DNA from: Hepsetus odoe
Lineage: Eukaryota > Chordata > Actinopteri > Characiformes > Hepsetidae
Assembly (NCBI GenBank): GCA_017165825.1
Contig: CM029380.1
Coordinates: forward strand, 439,201 to 503,200
Direction of reading: 5' to 3'
DNA: 64,000 bases
Below, piece after piece: positions 35,245-46,410 of this stretch. The notes under the pieces were generated by a model. It was given only the letters and a program-made list of their open reading frames with translations, made no database searches and had not been told where the DNA came from. Position 1 is the stretch's first letter, and each line of letters starts with the position of its first letter. A program made the translations under genes and the position numbers.

Positions 35245-35680
35245 GAGGACATAACACTGACCAAAAAACCCACACCTATTAGCCATAACATTAAAACCAC
35301 CTGCTGCATGTCTTCTGAGTGTCTCTTATTCTTCCAAAACACCCCTGAGCCTTAAAGCCTCTGACGGTGAGCTGTGGTTCCAGATCCTTTAAGTCCTGTA
35401 AGCTGGACGGTGGGTCCAGTGATGGGACTAGTTTGTCCCACAGATGCTGGTTGGGATTGAGATGTGGTGAGTTTGGAGGAACATCTTGAACTCTTTGTTC
35501 CTCAGTTGTTCCTGAACAGGATTTGCAGTACAGGAGGTTTTGTCCTACTGAAAGAGGACACTGCCATTAGGGGACGCTATCACCGTCAAGGTGGGAACTT
35601 GGTCTGAAGTGATGTTTGTGTCAAAGTAACGTCCACGTGAATGCAGGACACGGTTCTCGGTAGGACTTGAGTCTCTGTAG
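35245..35680 (+). mobile_element. Dispersed element family D, copy 2 with intact left end
   Basis: It starts near GACCAAAAAACCCACACC with the AACATTAAAACCACCTGC end and continues GTGAGCTGTGGTTCCAGATC, GAACTCTTTGTTCCTCAGTT and ACTGAAAGAGGACACTGCC. It is 3' truncated. Confidence 0.7.
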
Positions 35681-36002
35681 GCTTCAGGCTGAAACTTTAT
35701 CTGACGGGTGCGAAGACAACGAGGACAGAGAGACTCGTCCCATGATGGATGCCAGGCCAGGGGGAGGGGGGGAATCCGGCTTCAAGGTGTTGGATTACAT
35801 GTTTGTTTTACTTTTGTCGCTATGACAGTGGCTGGTTGCCTTGGCAACAGTTACCAGTGGCAGATGAACTGCATTACAGTGTATTTTGTTCATTTATACA
35901 TTTGGACCAAAGCAACTGTGTTCCTTTTTTGCTACCTTTGGACTTTGGGTCTGACAGGAGTACATGGTTTATAGTGGTTTAAAACGCCATGGTTTGAAAG
36001 AG

Positions 36003-36100
36003 CCCAGGGTGCGGTGATGGGGACAGTACCTTGCTCACAGGTACCTCAGGGCAACCTACTGGTAAGGGATGTGAACCCAAAATCTTCTGATCTGGGGCCA
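36003..36100 (-). mobile_element. tRNA-derived SINE, family A fragment, copy 4
   Basis: GGGGACAGTACCTTGCTCAC, GGTACCTCAGGGCAACCTAC and the box B side GTGAACCCAAAATC; head and tail are missing. Confidence 0.7.
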
Positions 36101-38204
36101 AAAAAGAGTCTTCTTTAACATTCTGAAAGGGTGGAGTTAAAGGAGATAATCACCGTTGGTATGCAAATAGATGAAATTGGTAGGCGTGGCCAGTTTAATA
36201 GCTTATACACTTGGAATTTTCTTGCAAATGAATTCAGATGATATTTTCATCATTGAGGAATCAGTGGGATGAAAACCGCTCCCATCCTTTTATATCGATG
36301 CCCATTTCCAGCGTTTTCACGCTTTATACGTTCATCAGGAGCCGATAAGATTGCTCTCCTCCTGCATCTGATGGAAGAATAACATCTGACCTGAAAGTGG
36401 AAATGTTCTGAGGCTTCAGCAGGCGACATATTGGTTTCTCTCAGTAGCTCACGTGTCCTGCCGGGACGAGACTCGGGCTCATCCTGAATTTGGCATCGAG
36501 GTTACGGTGACGTCCTGCAAAGACGGAAGGAGGAGGACCGGGGGAGAGCAGTGTTTGTTTTGATCTGGAACATAAAGCGCTATAATAACGTGACGCTTTA
36601 ATCTGCTGTTGTTTTATGAGCACGGAAACAAATTCCCAAAGAAAGGAATATTTGCACAATATTCCGGGTAGTAAGAGCTTAATTAGAGCTAATTGAACTC
36701 TAATGATGTGAAGACTATAAAAGATGATTCACTTCTTTAAAATCACAGATGATTAACATACATTAGCGCAAACATCTGTCACTGTTATTAATTGACTGGA
36801 AACAAATGAGACGTGTGCTTTTTTTTTTTTCTTCAGGAGCATTAGTGCTGCTTGATTAGAGTTCGACGTTCTTCAGTTTCTTCAGATGTTCTGTACGAGA
36901 AAAGGCTAAAAATATGTGCTGGATTTTGTGTGACTGATGTTTCTCTCTTCCCTCTGTCCCTTCTCTGTCCCTTCTCTTGATGGTATAAAGATGATATAAA
37001 CGGTGGTGGTTAAACAGTCGTGGGTGTTCAAAAAATAATGTTTGCTGCGCTAACAGCCTCTTCTGGAACATTGCTTTGTGGATTTGATTGCCCAAGAGCG
37101 TTAGTGAGCTCAGGTACTGATGATGGAGAATCCCAAACTTCAACTCAACCTCTTCCCAAATAAGCCCCATCCCTCCAGAGAAGTCCACAGCCCAACACTG
37201 CGGGGCAGATGCAGATGAGGCAAGGCCAATCAGCAGGGACCGCCCCATGTTCTAACACAGTTCTGCAGTTAATAGGGCATCGGTAGAACATTTCCTCACT
37301 GTTCTCAAGATTCTGAGTCTCTAACTTTGATCTGAATTGAGAATGAAGAAGAAGAAATTAACGATTCATAAAACAACCTGCAATTTTGCATTTTTCATGT
37401 TCCGCCCCCGACTTTCAGACCTGGAACATGAGCGGTACATGTCGTCTTTTTTTTTTCTTCTTTTTTTTCTTCACCCTTTGAGACAGGTTCTGCGTTGGGA
37501 GGACCAAGGAAAAGCCTCCGGAGCAAATGTCCACGTTTTGTAAAGCTGACCTTGACTCAAAGTGAGCGAGAAGTTCACACTAACCTGCATGTTCGCTGCA
37601 CGGCTAATGTAATCAGCCTGATGGATGTTTGATTGGCCCTCAATGCTGCTTTGATATTAGCACTAATGGCTGAACCACCTCAGTGCCTTTCAAGGGCACT
37701 TAAATCCCGAGTGTGTGACAGCAGCTCGAGTGGACTGTAATTGCCGAGCACTTTTTCTCTGCGCCACTTTTCTCCCATGGACTTAATTTCCAGGCTGGAT
37801 CTACATCGCAGTCCCCAACAAGGTTCTTCATCCTGAGAACACCACATTTTTGTCATTGACCAGAGGGAATGGGCGTTAAAGGGTTTTTCACGCGAAGAAC
37901 TCATAAAAGGATCACGCTCGTCACAACAGAGGTTAAAGGACAGGACTGCATTATCTGGAGGTTCTTTACACTTTATAAATGGTCGTTTGCAAAAGAACCT
38001 GTTTAAGGAACCATCCATCCTGGTGAATCAGGAACTTTGGTTCTTTTAAAGCTCTGTTCTGTAGCAAACTGAGGTACAGAATCCATTGCTGGTCTGTGTA
38101 AGACCTTCATAACTGAGGTACAGGAATAATAATAATCTAAATAATATACAAAATAATATAGAAAAAATGAATCTATAAACCTAAATAGCTTAATATGACT
38201 CCTC

Positions 38205-38242
38205 ATATATATATACATACACACACACACATATATATATGC
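38205..38242. repeat. (AT)n-(AC)n-(AT)n short palindrome-like block
   Basis: TATATATATA, ACACACACAC and ATATATATAT follow one another; likely unstable simple sequence. Confidence 0.8.
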
Positions 38243-38423
38243 TTTTATTTGATCAGTTTCCTCACCATTAATGATATGTTAACGAGACCAATGTTAATTG
38301 AGAACCTCGTTAAGCCAATTCAAATGAAAACTGCACACATCAAAGTGCCACATTCTGGACTAAAGAGAACCATTTAAGCAGCTCTTACACACCCTCAGCC
38401 TGAGCCCGTCTTAAGGACAAAAT

Positions 38424-38656
38424 CAGGAGGGACATGAAGAGCAGGATGGGACTCTAATCTTCTCTGCGCTGTATCTAAATGATGGCAGCGATCGGGAGGA
38501 GCATGTCGACCAGAAACAAATCTCATTTTCTCCTGTTTCTGGCGCCGAACACCCTCCCGCATCGATCGGAGCACTTTTACAGCGCAGGGTGATCCGTCAG
38601 TGACTCGGCCGGGCCTCCGTGTAATGAGTGTGTCCCTAATGAAAGAGAAACCCTTT

Positions 38657-38698
<42 letters not shown>
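38424..38698. repeat. Left arm of the inverted repeat around the EGF2 exon
   Basis: Bases 38424-38508 are the exact reverse complement of 40080-40164 (85 bases), and 38561-38658 are the exact reverse complement of 39935-40032 (98 bases). A TG run (38659-38698) pairs with the CA run at 39917-39936. The middle 52 bases differ by small indels. The arm is noncoding and ends about 370 bases before the exon. Confidence 0.95.
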
Positions 38699-38701
<3 letters not shown>

Positions 38702-39028
38702 CAGGTGACTCTTTTGATTTGAATGTGATTGATTCAAGACTGAAGGATTTGATTCCATGTAGGTTCTTTAGGAAGGGATTCAAGTGAGTTTGAAAACTGT
38801 TAGTTTTTAATTTTTTTTTTATTTTTTATTATATCTCATTTGTAAAAAAATTAGATAAATTCTCCAAAGCTTCACTGGAGAAGCCAAAAAAAACCCAAAT
38901 AATATAATAAATCCATCCAGACGACGTTACTGCAAAGTTACATGTGAATTTCTATTTGAAAACAAGTGTGTTCAGTAAATAAACAATTAGTGCAGAGCTG
39001 TCTCTCTCAGGGGAGCACTTATTTAAAA

Positions 39029-39062
39029 TGTGTGTGTGTGTGTGTGTGCGTGTGTGCGTGTG
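39029..39062 (+). promoter_or_regulatory. nell1: UG tract in place of a polypyrimidine tract at the EGF2 acceptor
   Basis: A TG repeat with two CG interruptions ends two bases before the acceptor AG (39064-39065). No C/T-rich tract lies between it and the exon. In human CFTR exon 9 a UG tract at the acceptor binds TDP-43 and lowers exon inclusion (established knowledge); the same effect here is inferred. Confidence 0.7.
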
Positions 39063-39065
39063 CAG

Positions 39066-39191
39066 ATATAGATGAATGCTCCACGCAGATGCACTACTGC
39101 CAGGCCAACACGGTGTGTGTGAACCTGCCGGGTGACCATCGCTGCGACTGCCTGCCAGGCTTCACCAGAGTGGACGATTTTTCCTGCACAG
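39066..39191 (+). CDS. nell1: nell1 exon encoding calcium-binding EGF-like module 2
   Basis: This 126-base, 42-codon, phase 1-1 exon encodes the second EGF-like module. It starts after AG at 39065 and ends before GTGAGT at 39192. The module opens with the calcium-binding signature D-I-D-E-C, with the first Asp split across the intron, and has cysteines at 5, 12, 18, 27, 29 and 41. It matches human NELL1 closely as I remember it (MHYC, ANTVCVNLPG, RVDDFSCT). In the Asp/Asn hydroxylation consensus C-x-N-x4-(F/Y)-x-C-x-C the aromatic residue is replaced by His at module position 25 (human: Tyr, by memory). Skipping the exon would remove one whole module without a frameshift. It lies in the 1.2-kb loop of an inverted repeat and has a UG tract at its acceptor, so inclusion may be inefficient or it may circularise; this is inferred. 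Confidence 0.95.
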
Positions 39192-39383
39192 GTGAGTCTC
39201 AAGCTAGTCAGGGCTCTCAACCTTATACACAATGCAGAACAGAACCACATACCAGTACCAGGGTTCTGCATGAACAGCATAGAACATTAGACTAAACAAG
39301 TGCAGACAGAAGAACATACGGTGTGAAAACAACACAACAAAACAGAACATTTATCCACAGATCACTGTGCTTATCACTCACTC

Positions 39384-39515
39384 ATTTTCTGAGCTGCTTG
39401 TACTGATTAGGGCAGGAGGTGATTCTGGAGTCTATTCCTGCTCACAGGGCGAAAAGCGGGGACACCCTGGACAGGTCACCAGTCCATCACAGGGCAGGGA
39501 CACACACACATTCTG
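39384..39515 (+). repeat. Dispersed repeat family J, left part
   Basis: TCATTTTCTGAGCTGCTTGT, GGACACCCTGGACAGGTCAC and CAGTCCATCACAGGGCAG are words of a common fish noncoding repeat; 58955-59030 carries the same start. Confidence 0.6.
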
Positions 39516-39564
39516 ACACCTTGAGGACAATGTGCAATACTGAGTGTAAAATGACCGAACAGCA

Positions 39565-39856
39565 AAGGATCAGGGACGAGTGTATTAGAGAGACGGCTCA
39601 GGTTGGACGGTTTGGAGACAAAGTGAGAGAAGTGAGACTGTTGGTTTGGACATGTCCAAAAGAGAGACGAGGAGTCTATCAGGAGATGTTGAAGAAGGAG
39701 CTGCCAGGAAAGAGGAGAAGAGGAAGACCAAAGAGGAGGATTATGGAGGTGGAGAGAGGACATGCAGGTGTGAAAGCGGAAGATGAAGAGAGGGACAGGG
39801 AAGACATGGAGACGTGGTAGAGAGCCCTAATGGGAGCAGCTGGGAGACGATAACAG
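39565..39856 (+). pseudogene. RTE LINE 3' fragment
   Basis: The frame has DECIRETAQVGRFGDKVREV and ELPGKRRRGRPKRRIMEV, the C-terminal region of the RTE polyprotein, and runs to the GGAGCAGCTGGGAGACGA 3' end. It lies between the EGF2 exon and the right inverted-repeat arm. Confidence 0.82.
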
Positions 39857-39916
39857 TGTGTAACTACCAGTCTTTTCATGGGCAGCCATTAAAGATCATT
39901 AATACAGGCCACTGAT

Positions 39917-40164
39917 CACACACACACACACACACCAAAGGGTTTCTCTTTCATTAGGGACACACTCATTACACGGAGGCCCGGCCGAGTCACTGACGGA
40001 TCACCCTGCGCTGTAAAAGTGCTCCGATCGATCTGGGAGGGTGTTGGCGCCAGAAACAGGAAAATGGTTGTTTCTGATGCGACATGCTCCTCCCGATCGC
40101 TGCCATCATTTAGATACAGCGCAGAGAAGATTAGAGTCCCATCCTGCTCTTCATGTCCCTCCTG
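39917..40164. repeat. Right arm of the inverted repeat around the EGF2 exon
   Basis: See the left arm at 38424-38698. The loop between arms (38699-39916) is 1218 bases and contains the EGF2 exon, a family J piece and an RTE fragment. The two perfect blocks total 183 bases. Confidence 0.95.
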
Positions 40165-40756
40165 CTCCTCCTGAACCCTTGAAAGACACAAACACGCACC
40201 AAACAATGGAGCGTCTGAAGGTCCAACCACCTGCCCGCGACACTCTGCAGCCTTAACACCAGTTCTTCTGACATGGGAGCGTGAAAGGTAGAACAGATTT
40301 TTGGAAGGCTCTGATGTCTGCCTCCGAACATTGGCCCAGTACGATTATTATATTACATTTAAAATGTCCGTACAAAGATTACTGAACAGATTCTGATAAA
40401 GCTGAACCTCACACGTCCATAAACACTTAATCACCTCCAAAGCTGAAGGAAGCTATGGAAGCTGGAGCTCCTTCAGTGCTGAAGCGTGAATTGCTTCTAA
40501 AGGAAATTAAGAGAGCGGAGACTGATTACTTAATGATTTAGCTGTCAAAATCAGAAACTTCGTTAAGTTCATTTCCTCTGATTGTGCTGTGTTTGTCCCC
40601 GCAGTCACACATTCGGTGTAATTTCTGATTGATTTGTTTGTGTTGATCATAATTTAGTCCAAATATGTCAATTAAATCAGTACAGCTTTCACAAATAGAT
40701 CACTTTAACCAAAACATCAAATTCAGGAAACTACCTTGTCTGCTCTACACACAAAT

Positions 40757-41155
40757 CCATGAGTGAATGAAAGTGAGGACAGCAGGTGGTGAGGATGGAG
40801 GGTAGAGGGAGGTGAAGGGAGGTTTTAAATGCTCGGGGTGGACAGTTCAGAGTAGCGTTGAGTGTGGAAGAGAGGAGCAGAAGAGAGTGCAGGCAGGTTG
40901 GAATGGGTGGAGAAGAGTGACAACGGTGATCTGTGACGAGCGGGGACCAGTGAGTGAAAAGAGAGGTTTACAGGGCGGTTTGAGACCAGCCGCGCTGTCA
41001 CGGGTTGTACAGGCAGGTGGTGGAGCTGGAGGTGTCGGAGTTAAAGATGCTGAGTCTTGCATCGGAGGATGGACAGGATCAGGGACGAGTGTATTGAGGG
41101 ACAGCTCAGGTTGGACAGTTTGGAGACAAAGTGAGAGAAGATTGGTTTGGTCCAG
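40757..41155 (+). pseudogene. RTE LINE fragment
   Basis: GGACAGTTCAGAGTAGCG then the frame words KRVQAGWNGWRRVTTVICD, with frameshifts later. It shows the same region as 57578-58050 but without the SINE, and is therefore the empty-site reference for that insertion. Confidence 0.78.
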
Positions 41156-41245
41156 TATGGCAGCTTTAGTAGGGTGTTCCCAGCGAGCAGTGGTCAGTAC
41201 CTAACATAAGTGCTCCAAGGAAGGAGAACCGGGGACAGAGGCAGT
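41150..41245 (-). mobile_element. Family D fragment, copy 4
   Basis: GTGGTCAGTACCTAACATAA and CTCCAAGGAAGGAGAACCG match the reverse of the far end of family D and also 60760-60830. Confidence 0.5.
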
Positions 41246-41279
41246 CTGCGTGGAAACCTTGTGTCCCGCGATCAAGAGC

Positions 41280-41411
41280 TCATAATCCCACCTCCAGCAC
41301 TACCACCACTGGGTCCTGAGACCCTGAACCCTGAAGGCGTCTCGGGGACTGTCCACAGCCCATAGGACACAGGCACTCTGGATCAGGCGTCTGATAAATG
41401 CTGCAAATGTA
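41280..41411 (+). mobile_element. tRNA-derived SINE, family B, copy 6 (5' truncated)
   Basis: CCCACCTCCAGCACTACCAC, GGGTCCTGAGACCCTGAACC and the tail GCGTCTGATAAATGCTGCAA; the box A head is missing. Confidence 0.75.
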
Positions 41412-41708
41412 CCGGCCTGGTTGGGCAGCAGAAAACATAAACAAGACCAATCAACAAGGTGAAAAAATAAACACGGTGTGAGAAATCTGTCTAAATCCTA
41501 AAGTTTACGGAGTTTATTGACTTTATAATGTTTTGTGTGGAGGAAGTGAGGAAGTGAGGAAGTGAGGTCAGCCTGGGCAAACATTTGCCAAATAAAAGCA
41601 CAGGCAGCACCTCTGATCCCCTGGAGCACCTACTCCATCATCCTGTGACAGATAATGTCAAAACTTCAACATGCCTGACACTGATATATAGGATAAATGT
41701 GTGTGTGT

Positions 41709-41722
41709 GGGGGGGGGGGGGG
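41709..41722. repeat. (G)14 homopolymer after a TG run
   Basis: Fourteen consecutive G follow TGTGTGTGTG. It may form a G-quadruplex or reflect uncertain base calling. Confidence 0.85.
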
Positions 41723-42037
41723 TCACTGGTTTTGAGGCAATGGCAGACAAATTCTTCTTTAATGAGCTGAAAGCTGGCAGCGCTGTAACGGGTGTCTGTG
41801 GGAAATCAGTCATTCTGTCAATCGATCAGTTTACCTCAGCACTCCTTTTAACTTCAGTGTGAATGGGCGGGGCTAAACCGCTGTGTGGCGATGGATGTAA
41901 ATGTGTGTTTATTTGAAACAGCCAGCTAAGCTTCTGTGTTCTCAGTCGAGATTTTCATGGACCTGGACTGGACAATGGAAAGATATTTATCTCTATTGCA
42001 ATAAATTACAACATGTTCATTAGTGAAAGTGAAAAAA

Positions 42038-42240
42038 GTGAAAGTGACTATTCATGTCATTGTGCGGTCACAGCACACAGTGAACCACAGCGAAGTTGGA
42101 CCTCTACTGTTAACCCATGCAAACACCGTGCAGCGGTAGGCGCTTATTGGCGCCGGGGGCAGTGATGGGGGCGCAGCAGTCCAAGGCTAACCTACTGGTC
42201 CAGGATTCAAACCCTCGACCTTTAGATCATGGGATCTTCT
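42038..42240 (-). mobile_element. tRNA-derived SINE, family A, copy 5
   Basis: GTGAAAGTGACTATTCATGT tail complement, then AACCTACTGGTCCAGGATTC and CAAACCCTCGACC (box B side). The head is truncated. Confidence 0.78.
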
Positions 42241-42820
42241 CCATAAATGCACTATTATATTATATACGCTATATTCCTGTATTTGTGGAACCACTTGTTC
42301 CTTCATCTCGTACCAGATTCTCTGAGAAAGAAAACGAAAGAAAGAAAGAATGAATCCTGTGGCGTGCGTCATTAGCATTTTGATAGTTCAGCACATGCCC
42401 CACCAGGAGGTTCACCATCTCGTTCTCCCGGGTTCAGCAGCAGCACTGGGTTGTATTTTATGCGGAGGTGAACATCGGTGTGTCTAATTGTGCGCTTTCT
42501 GTAAAGTCCTTCCAGATGATCCCGAGGACATTTGTGCTTAGCTCAGGTGATGAGCAGGAGGAAGAAACCTTCTTTAAGTTTCTCTCTGAGAACTCAGCGT
42601 TGAAGGTGTTGGTGACTCGTGCCAGGCTGGACATTTGTTCAGCTCTCGTAGTCTTTTCTTTTCATCACACTTTCCTTCCCACTTGGTGTAGCGGGGGCGG
42701 GTGACTATTTCCCAGAATTTAACCAACCAGATTATTTCCAGGATAAGATGGGATTTAGAGGAAAATCAACAAATGACCTCATCACACTTCCACCCACTGG
42801 CACTTCTTGACTTCACCATG

Positions 42821-42965
42821 GCCACTTTATTAGAAACACCCACCCACTGGTCACTTTAGTAGAAACACCCACCCACTGGCCACTTTATTAGAAACACCCA
42901 CCCACTGGCCACTTTATTAGAAACACCCACCCACTGGCCACTTTATTAGAAACACCCACCCACTC
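42821..42965. repeat. 28-bp end-motif array in reverse orientation, array 5
   Basis: Five to six units of CACTGGCCACTTTATTAGAA plus ACACCCAC; the second unit reads GTCACTTTAGTAG. The spacing is shorter (28 bases) than in arrays 1-3. Confidence 0.92.
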
Positions 42966-44034
42966 GCTACTTAAATTTTTAGTTTTCAGGCACATTTCTC
43001 TGCATCTTCAGGAACAGATATCTACCAAGCATCCTCTGTTCTTCAGAGTTTCTCTGCAGGACAGCGCAGGGCTTCTGGAGGTAAAGAGGTCCAGCAGGGT
43101 CGGTCTTTACATATGGAGTCCGTCCCCGAGGAGTCTTTCCTTTTTTAATTGTCTCGGAAATGGCCGTCCCCTCAGTGGGCCTCCATTAATTGCTGGTGAA
43201 TATTGTGAACGCTCGTAAAGACTCTTTTACAGAAACGGCGTCTGACCTGAACGTCTCACCTTTAATGAGGACTCGGCTTTAAACCGATTTTATTCACTAA
43301 ATGTGATTTTATTGTTCATTAACCCTTTAAGGACGACGGCTCTGTTTAAGGGCCAATAAAACCACTAACACTGAAGGTGGTGCTGTAATTTTCTGCAGTA
43401 AAATCAGAGGCGTTTCCATGGAGACCCAGACTCCCTCCTGCTGATGTTTCCTCTTTTACTGAATCTGCACAAAAACATCAGAACCATCAGAATCGCTGCA
43501 CATCTACAGTCACTTCCTCATGGAGATACACCCCCTCCCCTCTCTCTCTCTCTCTCTGTGCTGTTATATAATTTATAATATATTCTGTGGCAGGTACGGT
43601 ATGAAAGGTTAAACTCATCAGTGGTTGATGTAATTGTCCCCTGTCCTTAACTGTCCCTCTTGACTCTGTAGGACTCAACCTGGCTGTACCAGGACGTCCA
43701 GGCGGGTCAGCAGGTGAAACACAGACTCAACTCTGAACTGAAAAGCCTCATCTTTGCAAAAGGAAGGCTTTAAAAGATCCGGACAGAAGGAGAGGTCGTA
43801 GAGTCGTTAAATTAAAACTCATTATATCGCTGTTCCAAAAACACCGCGCGAGCACTTTCAGCAGCAGTTCGTTTAATGGAGCGTATAATCCCGAACAGGA
43901 CCGACCACTGAGCCTGTGATCACACAACGAAGGAACGAAGGAACGGACGAACGGCAGCACTAATTCAGCCCAGCGAGTTTACGGTACCGAACCCCTCCTC
44001 AGCCCACAGTCAGAGCAGATTAAAAAACACAACT

Positions 44035-44235
44035 GTCCCGTCTGGGAATCTGTATACTGAATAATAATTAAACACTGGAAAAACTAACTGGACACTGAAC
44101 TGTAAGTGGATACGGAATAATGAATTCTGGATACTGAACTGTGTACACTGAATATGGACTAATTCATACTGGATACAAAATGATTCATATTGGATATGGA
44201 ATACTTCGTACGGGACGCTGAATAATTAGCCTGTC
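44035..44235. repeat. Degenerate ACTGAATA/GGATAC minisatellite
   Basis: GGATACTGAA, CACTGAAC and GGATACGGAATAAT words recur every 20-30 bases for 200 bases. Confidence 0.65.
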
Positions 44236-45090
44236 GTTTCTGAAAGAGGATTATGGGATTGGTAGATGGCGCCACATCATAGTTCTCTCTCAACCACAAC
44301 ATAAAGTTTTAGCGAATCCTTCGCAGAGTCCAGCCTGAAGTTCTGCTCTTGGTGGGGAGCGGCTCTTTGATGAAAACGTTTAGAGCTAATCTCAGAGAGA
44401 CTACCTCCAGTTCTGAAACAAATAATTATGGAGGACAGTGGTGGGTCTGAGACTGAAATAAGCTGCTCCTGGTCACGGCCTCCCACTCTCCACCCACCGC
44501 CACCGCCTCCCGCTGCCACAGCCAAAAGGGTTTTGGCTAATTGCGCTCAGTACAGCCGAGCGGCGTCGCGCCGAGCTTAACGGAGGGATAAAACCTCTCT
44601 GATCTAAAGGCAGCGTTCAGTCGATCTGCTCTTTCTGAACCTCATTTTCAAATCATTACTCGCAGTTTGTGAGTGGAGAAAATCACTCGTGAGAAATCTG
44701 AATTTTTTATTTTAATCACTCTGAAGTAATGAAATGAAGTAATTTCATTTAGCCGTTGAAAAAGTAAAAGTCGTTCATTTCCTTTTATCAGGAGCTTAAC
44801 AACAGCCTGCAGGCTCCTCTGGGCCTCAGCCGGATAGATCGCGGGGCATCCAGTGCAGAAGAGCGTGAGAGAGTATGAGCTTGAGGAGAGTTTTGCTTAC
44901 AATTTATGACGCTGGAGGCGGAAGAACCCGTCGTCCTGCAGATGTAGGCAGAACCGCATGCTTAACGAAGTCCGAGTCCAATTATCTGAGCTGCGAATAA
45001 AGAGACCATGTGGTGTTTAGGCCTGAAGCAGGTTTATTTTTTTGTCACCTGCTGCTCCTCACGTTGAACTCCCAACAACCTGGAGGATCA

Positions 45091-45320
45091 AAGTGAAAGT
45101 GACTATTCGTGTCATTGTGAAACACAGCACACAACAAAACAACAAAATTATACCTCTGCATTTCATCCATACACACCCTCCAGCAGGGGGCAGCTATTTA
45201 AAGGGCCCAGGGAGCAGTGATGGGGACGGTACCTTGCTCAACCTACTGGTCTGGGATTCAAACCCATGACCTTCGGATCCTGGAGCCTCGTTCCGAAACA
45301 CTAGACCACTGCTGCCCCTG
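45091..45320 (-). mobile_element. tRNA-derived SINE, family A, copy 6 (near full length)
   Basis: Tail complement AAAGTGAAAGTGACTATTCG, middle GGTACCTTGCTCAACCTACT, box B side TTCAAACCCATGACC and head complement CTAGACCACTGCTGCCCC. Confidence 0.85.
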
Positions 45321-45419
45321 TTGGCTGAAGAAATGTGAAGTAACTAAGTACGTGTGTTTTACTGTCATACTTAGAGTTTCCTCTTCTTCTCTTGAGTGTT
45401 TATTTCTCCATTTCCAAAT

Positions 45420-45570
45420 TTCCTTCCAACAGACTCCTTTATTCTGAACCTTTGAGTTGAATCCATTATTTGTATCCTCCATCTCCTTCCCAACATCCAG
45501 ATCTGTTTCAGACTAAACGGACACAAACACACAGAGAAGAGACGTCCCTCTGTGTGTCTCCGATCACGGT
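45420..45570 (+). repeat. Dispersed repeat family F, copy 1
   Basis: CCAACATCCAGATCTGTTTC, CAGACTAAACGGACACAAAC and AGAAGAGACGTCCCTCTG recur at 56750-56885. Confidence 0.65.
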
Positions 45571-46206
45571 TCTATATGGACCCATTGACTGGAACCCTTA
45601 AAGAACCCTGTTTTAGAGTCCTTCTAAACACGTGATTCTTTCACTTGTAACACTAGCAGAATTCACTTTAATAGCTTCAGTAAACTTATTTAGCAGTTCT
45701 GAAATCAAAAAGATAAAAATTCAACCTCGTGATCAGTGCAGAACCCTTCTGTAGGGTGATACTTGGGTTTTGGCCCAGTTTCAGATACAAGCTCCTTTCT
45801 GAGTGAGTCGAGGTGAAATGGGCGCTGAAGAACAGCAGAAACGTTAAAGGTGCGCCCGAGAGAGAAAGAGCAGAGACATGGTGAGCTCTCTGAAGGCTTG
45901 TCTCGTTTTTCTCCTTTTTGGTATCAGGTGGCCTTCGCACATCCATCACACACTGTCGAGACTCTTCCCGGGTTTGAGACTCGGGACGTCTTTATCTGAT
46001 CACCAGTCTGGGGCGCATAATCGATGGCTGCACTCAGACAGTGGGCAGTTAAACGGCCTGTGTCACCACTGATCTTGGTCTTAAACGTCCCGTTTCCTAC
46101 AATTTTTACATTTTATTTTTTCTTTCGGGTTCATTTTACTTTGAAGTGGGTTGAGTTGCTAAAGTTGAAAGCGCAACACTTTGTCCCCGTTGAATCACTG
46201 ATTCGG

Positions 46207-46292
46207 AGGGGTGTCCACATACCTTTGGCCTTATAGTGTATATGCAAGTGATTACAAGCAAGTACATTGGCCAAAAGTATGAGGACACCCCT
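46207..46292. repeat. Palindromic transposon end (24-base arms)
   Basis: AGGGGTGTCCACATACCTTT at 46207 and its imperfect reverse complement ending AGGACACCCCT at 46292 flank a 38-base loop, with GGCC at both inner ends. I associate GTGTCCACA-type ends with a common fish DNA transposon. Confidence 0.7.
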
Positions 46293-46410
46293 ACTAACCA
46301 CTCCTAGAGACAGAAATGTTCAAATCTAGAAGTTTTATATCCATCCTGAGCCAACCATGAGCCTAATTACACACATTTACTCAACGATCTCGCTCACGTT
46401 CCAGATCCAG

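Larger units (their letters stand above)
2998..39065 (+). other. nell1: nell1 intron between EGF1 and EGF2 exons (about 36.1 kb)
   Basis: The donor is GTAGGA at 2998 and the acceptor is GTGTGCAG ending at 39065. It is phase 1. Repeats are listed separately. Longer stretches in which I recognise no gene or classified repeat are 6751-7190, 7663-8280, 10135-10930, 12207-12720, 13368-14380, 14763-15345, 15481-16204, 16401-17734, 18364-19137, 19326-21400, 22381-23125, 23446-24880, 27438-27890, 29316-30798, 30940-31555, 32610-33040, 34616-35245 and 36101-38420. Several of these are non-repetitive, contain CpG or homeobox-like words and could hold conserved noncoding elements. Scattered AGAACC-type fragments (8275-8590, 37855-38050) look like an old MITE family. 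Confidence 0.9.

Noticed and set aside
36856..37248. A 130-codon minus-strand frame
   Set aside because: Composition and words look like a decayed dispersed repeat; no known domain or start context.
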